NCBI GenBank assembly: GCA_021307315.1
Contig: JAJSPD010000012.1
Location: 248,001-312,000, forward strand
DNA: 64,000 nt
Origin: Bisporella sp. PMI_857
Taxonomy: Eukaryota; Ascomycota; Leotiomycetes; Helotiales; Helotiaceae
Direction: 5' to 3'
Position 1 is the first letter of the stretch. Every line of letters starts with the position of its first letter. Positions 56,759 through 64,000 of this stretch are shown one piece after another. The notes beneath the pieces were generated by a model, which searched no databases, was not told the origin of the DNA, and saw only the letters and a program-made list of their open reading frames with translations. The position numbers and the translations under genes were made by a program.

Positions 56759-58965
56759 CCTGAGTAGATATCCTTGTAAATATCTGTAGGACAAGGTAGA
56801 CCTTCAGTCTTAGATATGAGACTATTGCAATGTTCTTCTATTGCAACCAAATTGTTGTGGGCGGCATGGAGATCCTCTGAATGGAAGAGGGAGAACCCGG
56901 CTGTGGGCCCATCCGAGGTAACGCTGCGCTGACATCCTTCTCCAAACTCGGCAGCTGTGTTCCCCGCATTGCCAGAAGGTCACAGCGTACGTAGACGGCT
57001 ACGGGCGCTTGATTAGCTCCCATGGTTGACATCTTGGTTATCTTTGTTGATAATCTTGGGCGCGATGTATTGGAAGGCTGCTTTCTAGTTACTACAGCTG
57101 CTACAGCATGTAGGTAGGTACCTTACCTTAATCCCCCCAGTGCTTACGAAACAGCGTGCCTATCAACCAAGCACAAGAAAGAAAATGGTATGGGTGGTGC
57201 CCTCGAGTTCTTTTTTTTTCCCTCAAAAAGCCTCATACAGCCCTGTTGCATAGCCTATCTATCCTAAGACTTTTTAACGTCTTGAACGGCTGGGAAATGA
57301 GCGTTTTCACCCGTGTTGATATAACTCCCGACCCGCTTCTATACACCCGAGATCGGGTAGTAATGAGCACCCCCCGTCGGGCTGAGCAGCCGAGATGAGA
57401 CCCGAACAGCAAACAAAGGCATTCCCTAGAATCTAAATCTCACTGATATGCAGAGATCTTCCTCATGCATGAACTTCCGTTGCGAACTTGGTAAGCGTGG
57501 TTGTGTATGGAGATGAACGTGCATAAGGGGGTTCACTGACGGGTCGCGCGCGCTTACAGCAGTGCCGAACAGCCGCAGTCTGAAACACAAAAGAGGCCCA
57601 AACAGACTGGAACAAATCATGATATATGTCGCTCATGTTTATGTCTTCTTTCATTATGCATACAGATATCAAGCTTTAACTCAGCACTTAACATGTCAAC
57701 AAGCCCCTCATGTGTGCAGATTTATGTCAAATGACAAATCATTAGCATTTTTGAGACCGCCACAATGAGCCAGTGACAATTGTTAACCACGAAAGAGGTC
57801 AATGCAATTACAAGTGAATCCCTTAGAAGGAGTCCGGGTCTTCCCAAATGCAGGCTTCAAGCATCTTGCTTTATATGCATAAAACAACACTATTATGAGA
57901 GAGAGAGAGACTATCTCCCTCTTGTGCCTTGGATGAAATAAAATGGTTTTTTGATGATCCAAGTTTTGACTCCCCATCCTATTAGCTAAATACAGCACCA
58001 GGACCTCTAATAAGTAATATCGTGTTCACATCAGCTCTCATACATACGACAACTACACTTTAAGGACCTATTCTGTCCTTTTCTTGCAAGGGAGGAGAGG
58101 CGTTGGATAGATCAATGTTGTTGTTGTTCTTCCCAACTAAATCCATCTCTGAACTGTCGTACCTCCTTATTCTTACCCACCCATCATAACAATCTTATCT
58201 CAGCTCTTCTCCTTTCCCCTGCGTCTTCTCCTGATCATAGTCCTGCTAAACCGCCAATATTTTCATCAGATTTTTCACTCTCTAGTTTAGCTTGTACGGT
58301 GCCCAGAATACTTGTCAGTCCTTGACTTGCTCGACGTCGTCGGCTCCCCCACATATGTCCAACAGACGCATCATCACCATCTAGTGCCCAATCCCCATCA
58401 TAGCTGGGTTTTAGTGTGCTGGTTGCGGTCTTCCTGATCGCGCCAAACGGTCAGCCATCAGCTTATCCAAGCCTTTGGCCCCATCACATCACCCTCTAAT
58501 CATTGACAAGGGGGTTCCCGCTCTTGACTGGTGGCCCGGCGGCTCGACCCCAACCTTCGACTCCCTGTAAAGGCACCTCGGGCACCTCGCAGCTTTTTGA
58601 CGAGCAATTGAAGACAACAATCTTCTCCTTTTCTCCCTTTTCCCACTAGCTTGAGCTTTGCCATACTCGATTCTTCTCTGGTTTTCGGATTTCGGACAAC
58701 AGCGCCACCAACATTCGTTCGACTTTATTTGTACTCAGCATCAACCTTGAAACAAAGATCTAGCCGCCCTCCCTGTTTGGCTGACGAGTACAACCGCTCA
58801 GGACCTCAAAACCAACATTTGCAGGCGACGTAACCTTCCGCAAAGATTTCTCCCAGCATTCCAACACAAGGACTCGTCCAGTGACGTTTCTTTGCCCTGA
58901 CTACAACAACTTTTTAGGGGCCGTTAACGCCTGAAACGTCTGCTCCAGCAGGCTTGATTAATATC
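56759..58965. other. Intergenic, hydrolase and MAPKK promoters
   Basis: 2.2 kb between divergent genes. A GA microsatellite lies at 57898-57911. The pyrimidine-rich stretch about 58090-58960 is probably a long 5' leader of the MAPKK gene. A 64-codon frame on the minus strand (57032-56838) has no support. Confidence 0.45.
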
Positions 58966-60766
58966 ATGGAAGATCACTCGGCTAGTTCAGTAGAAGGCAG
59001 CGCCCCGAGAGAAAACAGACCTCAAGGTTTAGGACTCGACTCTACGTTCGCTACTCAATATGTAAGCTACCTACGTGTGCAAGGCTCTACAAGAGAATAA
59101 ATACTAACACTTCCAAGTCATCCACTCCCCTGAGCCTCAACACACAGCCAAAGATGTCTTCACCAGCACCTCTCCTTCGCCCCCCAATACCAGGAAGCCG
59201 ACAAAACAGTGGTGCTAAAACCCCCAGACTCGGTCTCGCCATCCCACCATCGCCCAATGCCAAACCTGCCGGGCCACCAGGCCTGTCTTTACAGATGCCA
59301 GGCATGGCCTCGAGACCGTCTCTACCTCGATTACAGCTAGCGACACCCATGGGCAGCAACACAACACCACATGAGCAAGGGTTACAGAACGGACGCACAC
59401 AATCAAATGCCAATCAATCTGCAAGTGGCGGAAGCGAAAGCAGTGCAGCACACTCGCGGTCAGGGAGCTTTGGACCTTTAGATGGCAGGGCCAGTGGACC
59501 GACATCTGCGGGGTCACAATATTCGGCATTGTCTTTTGCATCAAACTTCGGGCTCCAGCGGCCACAAGGAACACCTGACCCTGCATCTGCGGTTGGTTCT
59601 TTATATTCGGAGCGGAGTGAGGGAGGTGTGGGCATGGAGCGGGAAGGGAGTATGAATGGGCTTGAGGCATTTGATAAACTGACGTTGGAAAGGGGAAGAA
59701 CTCTTGATGTGGAAGAACTAGATGATGAAGGTTGGAGAGTGGCAAGCTTGGAAAAGCGGATAGAGGAACTCGGGAGCTTAGGTGAAGGTGCTGGCGGAGC
59801 TGTCACTCGTTGTATGCTGAAAGGAGGCAAGACAGTCTTTGCTATGAAGGTATGTTTTCAGACCTCGCCATATAGCTTTACTAATTATTCAGGTCATAAC
59901 AACCAATCCGGATCCAGACGTTAAGAAACAAATTGTCAGAGAGTTAGGCTTCAATAAGGACTGCGCGAGTGAACACATCTGCAGATACTATGGAGCCTTT
60001 GTAGAGCCATCAACAGCTACGATAAGCATTGCCATGGAATTTTGCGAAGGGGGTTCTTTAGACTCTATCTACCGCGAGGTGAAGAAGCTAGGAGGACGGA
60101 CAGGAGAAAAAGTTCTCGGCAAGATCGCCGAGGGTGTTCTTAATGGTCTTACCTACCTCCACGGTAAGAAGATCATTCACCGTGATATCAAGCCCAGCAA
60201 CATCCTTCTATGCCGAGATGGGCAAGTTAAACTCTGCGATTTCGGTGTCAGTGGAGAGTTCGGAACCAAGGGCGACGCAAATACGTTCATCGGTACCTCT
60301 TATTACATGGCCCCGGAAAGAATTACTGGGCAATCATATACTATTACCTCAGATGTCTGGAGTACAGGCGTCACACTTCTCGAAGTCGCACAGCATCGAT
60401 TTCCGTTCCCGGCTGATGGGACAGAGATGCAGCCACGGGCTGGTCTCATCGATCTTCTTACATATATTGTTCGTCAACAGATTCCAAAATTGAAAGATGA
60501 GCCAGAAAATGGCATCAAGTGGAGTGATAACTTCAAGTATTTTATCGAGTGCTGGTAAGTTCTGCATTTCACTATATGAGCGGAAACAAGCTAATCGCAA
60601 ATAAAGTCTTGAGAAAGATCCGGCGCGACGTGCCTCGCCATGGCGTATGCTTGAGCATCCCTGGATGGCAGAGATGCGTGGAAAGCGAGTAAATATGGCA
60701 CACTTCCTCTCCACAGTCTGGGGGTGGGACGAAAAAAAAATAAGTGAGGAACGACAAACACATTAA
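58966..60766 (+). CDS. MKK1: MAP kinase kinase of the cell-wall-integrity pathway (MKK1/2 type)
   Basis: Four exons, 58966-59061, 59118-59849, 59893-60554 and 60607-60766, give 549 residues. The protein is predicted to phosphorylate the SLT2-type MAPK downstream of BCK1. The N-terminal docking and regulatory region holds [17 protein letters not shown], a string typical of this branch. The kinase domain has the Gly-rich loop [13 protein letters not shown]276 (VFAMK, at an exon end), HRD with D374 ([10 protein letters not shown]), DFG with D392 ([10 protein letters not shown]) and the activation loop [15 protein letters not shown]. The C-terminus [21 protein letters not shown] is followed by [16 protein letters not shown] nine-A run just before the end reads through to add [10 protein letters not shown], so a one-base error there would change the last residues. 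The third intron splits the GECC-like Cys codon, and phases agree. Confidence 0.95.
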
Positions 60767-61898
60767 CTTTCTCCGGCCTGGGGCTCTGGATACGGAGATG
60801 TGAAGCAAAGGCAAGAGCCCATGCAACCTAATAGAATACCTGTAGCCATGTATATTGCAAATCATATGCGACTGCGAGGAGCAGCAGTGTGCTATAAAAT
60901 ATCATTGGGAGGATACGAGAGTAAGAATCTCTATGATGAACTGATGGGAAATGATGACAATACGAACTACAAGATGACCAAAAATTGTATACAATTTACA
61001 GACACGACCAAATGTCAAGCATATCAGCCCCAGCTTCCTTACCAATTGAAATTTCTATGCATTTTGACGCTCTTGATACGTGCCTACCTTCAATGGGACG
61101 TCTAGATTGCATCATCTCAGAGTTCACCCCTCCAACAACGCAAAGCATAGAATATGAGACATCTCCCAGTCTCAGCGTCGACAACTTTTCCTACGCCAGA
61201 AATCCTTCCTGTTCCCCTCCCACATTTCATTCCTTAAATCGCGCGAGGCTCATCACCCCGGATTTCGAAGCTCAATGCCTATATTTCGATGTCGCTATGC
61301 ATGTCAATGCCTTGAAATTACGTCGTCTCATACAATTCGACCCATGGATGCCGCGAGGCGTAGTACGGTGAAGTCTATTTTTTAATATTTTTTTTTTAAA
61401 TGTTCTTGATCTCTGTCACACTGGAAATGGTGCTCTTTTATACAGTTCACTTCTCGGAATGCACGTAACATTGTATGATGGCCGCTTGTTTTTCAATATT
61501 TACAGTTGCTGATACATGGAATATGATTCTACTTATAGAGTTAGTTCTGCGGATGAAGCTGTGTACTATGAAACATATCTCACCTCAATATCTAAAATAA
61601 TGTGATACATTGAAAAATGCTCCCTCACATAGAATTTAGTCCATGACTTACGCGAAGCATGCTATGAGCGATTCCTGAAACAAAATGTACAATTCGAGAC
61701 ACTTAGTACTACCAGACATTCATCTAATTCATCTGCTCTTATAGTCCAGCTACAGCTCCACGCAATTCATCTTCCGTCATAAAACATCGTTTCCTCCATA
61801 GCAATGCATAAAGGGTATATTCGCGGAAGCAAGTGCAGTTACAACTGTTCCATTCCATAATCCCAGCCCGTGACCAATATATAAAACTAGCGACCAAT
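60767..61898. other. Intergenic, no gene recognised
   Basis: 3' sides of two convergent genes. A T-rich run lies at 61378-61400. A 128-codon frame at 60985-61371 lies downstream of the MAPKK stop and has no recognised motif. Confidence 0.4.
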
Positions 61899-63318
61899 TT
61901 ATGAGACGTGTCCTTTCTCAGCCAACTCCAGGGGACTGGCGATTTGACTCTCAACCAGACTGGATGGCGAAAATGGTGGCTCTGATTTGGTATAAATCGA
62001 TAGGCCATCCATCATTTTGGCTAAATCCGTCTGGCTTGATAGACGTTGCCAGTGATTACTCTTGTCGTGCCCATCAAATGCTCTGGCCATTGCACTGTAT
62101 TTGGATTCTGTCATTTCCTGCCTAGAGCCGTCTAGAAGAAGATGACCTGCACGAGGCTCAAGGGGTTTTCTTCCGGTCACAATATATAGGTTGACATAGT
62201 ATTTACCGGAACTAATTTCATCTACTTCGATTGATGGGAGTACCTCCTTTAGCTTGTTTGATATTAGGAACCGTTATAATAACAATTTCTAGGCATGGAG
62301 ATTGCACGAACCTCAGGGATTGAATCTTCAAGCTCCGCCTGCCATACTACAAAATCTCTGAGATTATGCTCAGTGCGAGTTTTCCCACCAACTGAAAGAT
62401 GAGTTATGCTCTGCTTTACATCCCAAAACTACATTAAGGACTTAGTCATGTCACCTAGGCCTAGAGGTAAAACGAATACACCCTCCTAGATGATTACTTT
62501 GTGTTAGGAAAAAATAGAAGAACACTCACTCCCGCACCCTGTAGCCACGACTTGAGTTTTGGGGCAGCAACTTCTTCTGAAGGCCGCAACCTCGACTTCA
62601 ATCGTTCAGCGACACGCGTAGTCCAACCCGGAACTAGTGTTGCTATATCACTGTCCTCTCCACCTTTGAATCGGTCATCGATATTGTCAGTCCATGTTGT
62701 CGCAGCACGGCTTAAATGATCAACTGTAGACGGCAGTCTAGGCCTAACTGCTGCAAACCGTGGTCGAGGGTCAATCTCGGTAAACTCAACCACGCCATCA
62801 GGCTTTAATATCCTGATATTATTAGGAACAGGACAATAGTTTCGTCAAAACTTGGAAACCTACAGCCGTACACTATCGAGGAAAGTCTTGTAGTTGTAGA
62901 CCTTGTCAAATATATCTCTACCACGTACCAAGTCATAAAGGTTATTTGGAATCGGGTTCTCGTGATCAAGGATACAATTAATGTTTCGGATAGTGAACTC
63001 TGGATAAGTATTTTGTGAAGACGGAACTCTGCTGAAATAGTCACCAGAGTCTTTGGGCTTACCACACTCTTTCATAAAATCTTTTGGTATATACCCGGGA
63101 TAGATTCGACTCCAGGCACTGTTGATACAATGGTTAGTGATATTAATTCCGGTAAAACTAATCATAATAGTAGCTGAATATCACGGGAGTATGTAGATAC
63201 AGACACCGTCAAGCATCTTCTATAACGGGTGTACCTACTCGTTGTCATCCAACCCTTCAATAATCCAACCTGGTTGTTCTGCTTTCATCTTGAATGCCCA
63301 GTTTCCATCGCCGCATCC
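61899..63318 (-). CDS. SAM-dependent methyltransferase, 5' part unresolved
   Basis: Five exons on the minus strand are well supported: 63318-63239, 63118-62864, 62812-62530, 62428-62312 and 62252-61899 (362 residues plus stop). The fold is class I methyltransferase. Motif I is GCGDGNWAFKM, followed by GWIIEGLDDN. A later core segment, RLILKPDGVVEFTEIDPRPR, resembles the post-motif III region of LaeA/UMTA-like fungal proteins. Then comes SVGGKTRTEHNLRDFVVWQA and a Ser/Pro-rich tail. The residues between motif I and the core (DAWSRIYPGYIPKDFM) are unusual. Upstream, frames near 63430-63750 look partly coding (HSLAYDTKKKRGLIWRIGCG), but no canonical splice gives a continuous protein, so the true start is unknown. 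It may be a live gene with an unusual splice or a recently broken one. Confidence 0.7.
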
Positions 63319-64000
63319 CTTGAGAAAAGTGAGTAATATTGTTGTCAATGGTAGATATATGTAAGTGAAAGGAAGTAGGTAGCCAGCTTTTTAATTCAGA
63401 ATAAACGTGTGAAACATACCACATCCTATTCGCCAAATTAGCCCCCGTTTCTTTTTTGTGTCGTATGCCAAACTATGAGCTCGGGGGCCTGTCTTGGGAG
63501 GTGAAACTAGAAGATAAATAAGGTGTCTCGGCTACGGCGAAAACTCCGGAGTCTCCATTTCTACAAAGGAAAACGAATATTGCAGGGTAGAGTTGGCTTA
63601 CCAGAACCCTAGGCGGTCCTTCGAATACGGCGACATTAGGCCGACCTCCCTCTGGTGTTGTTGATGTAGTTGAGCCTGACCGTCGACGAGGGCTGAACCC
63701 CCAGGATAACAAAGGGTAGTCTACAGAGATGGCTGTTGACCCATCGTCCACTAGTTGTTGATTTATTAGCGCTTTGCATATAGCTGCACAAAGTCAAGAT
63801 TATAGATGTACTCATTGCAGTATTTTTGTTCATTTGTGGTAAAATAACTTCTCTCATCTTGCTTCTAAATCTTCTAACGAGTCAGCAATTTTCTTCCAAG
63901 AAAGAAATCTGTAAAGAGTTTTATGAGTTGTAGGTCATTTGGCTTAATGGCTGATGTCGCCATGTGACTAATGGACTAAGGTCTGGTGCCTTTGTGGGAT
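63319..64000. other. Probable 5' exons of the methyltransferase gene, unresolved
   Basis: On the minus strand, 63751-63602 is open (STAISVDYPLLSWGFSPRRR, then VAVFEGPPRVL), with a plausible donor GTAAGC and an acceptor near 63578. Linking it to the exon at 63318 was not achieved. Beyond 63752 nothing is recognisable. Confidence 0.35.

Noticed and set aside
55606..57032. Small minus-strand frames upstream and within the hydrolase gene as separate genes
   Set aside because: Those inside are exons or introns of one seven-exon gene whose phases all agree. The one at 56838-57032 has no motif.
1..64000. CRISPR arrays, bacterial operons, or a biosynthetic gene cluster
   Set aside because: The window is eukaryotic. 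There is no array of spaced repeats and no polyketide synthase, NRPS or terpene synthase core; the lone methyltransferase does not make a cluster.

Overview
The window is nuclear DNA of a filamentous ascomycete. Almost every gene has short GT..AG introns (43-60 bp, a few of 80-317 bp), and the proteins are typical of Pezizomycotina, possibly Leotiomycetes. These include JIP5, COX10, CET1, RPN2, a cell-wall-integrity MAPKK, NTA1, an AA9 monooxygenase and a very large hybrid histidine kinase. I rebuilt the exons by eye from splice sites, reading phase and protein family continuity. Spliced lengths are consistent in phase for every gene except the methyltransferase at the right edge, whose 5' part I could not resolve.

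Layout. 1-11 kb: a Myb-like protein (+) is tail to tail with COX10 (-), followed by an NCS1 nucleobase permease (-) and the proteasome subunit RPN2 (-). RPN2 shares a 445-bp divergent promoter with the RNA triphosphatase CET1 (+). 13.4-15 kb: two abutting MITE-like elements share one TA dinucleotide. 15-20 kb: a protein with a tandem zinc-ligand array, then JIP5. 20-22.7 kb: a decayed F-box gene. 22.7-34 kb: a 2,124-residue hybrid histidine kinase and an uncharacterised 1,186-residue disordered protein with a KEN motif. 34-37 kb has no recognisable gene.

37-44 kb: a convergent pair of paralogous single-pass membrane proteins with cysteine-rich ectodomains, a third MITE with Tc1-like ends, and a secreted AA9 enzyme. 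44-50 kb: an NTA1-type amidase with a 13-nt exon next to its catalytic cysteine, a decayed LYS9 fragment, and a derlin gene with one unusually long intron. 50-64 kb: an exo-beta-1,3-glucanase, a GPI-anchored cysteine-rich protein, an alpha/beta-hydrolase, a MKK1-type MAPKK and a SAM-dependent methyltransferase.

Functional themes. There are housekeeping genes (haem A synthesis, proteasome, mRNA capping, ribosome biogenesis, ERAD, N-degron processing). There is a cell-surface and signalling set (histidine kinase, MAPKK, two surface proteins, GPI protein, glucanase). Mobile-element scars and decayed gene copies lie mostly in the gene-poor gaps. The most unusual items are the surface-protein pair, the pseudo-receiver in the histidine kinase, the tandem zinc-finger protein, and the two MITEs sharing one TA.
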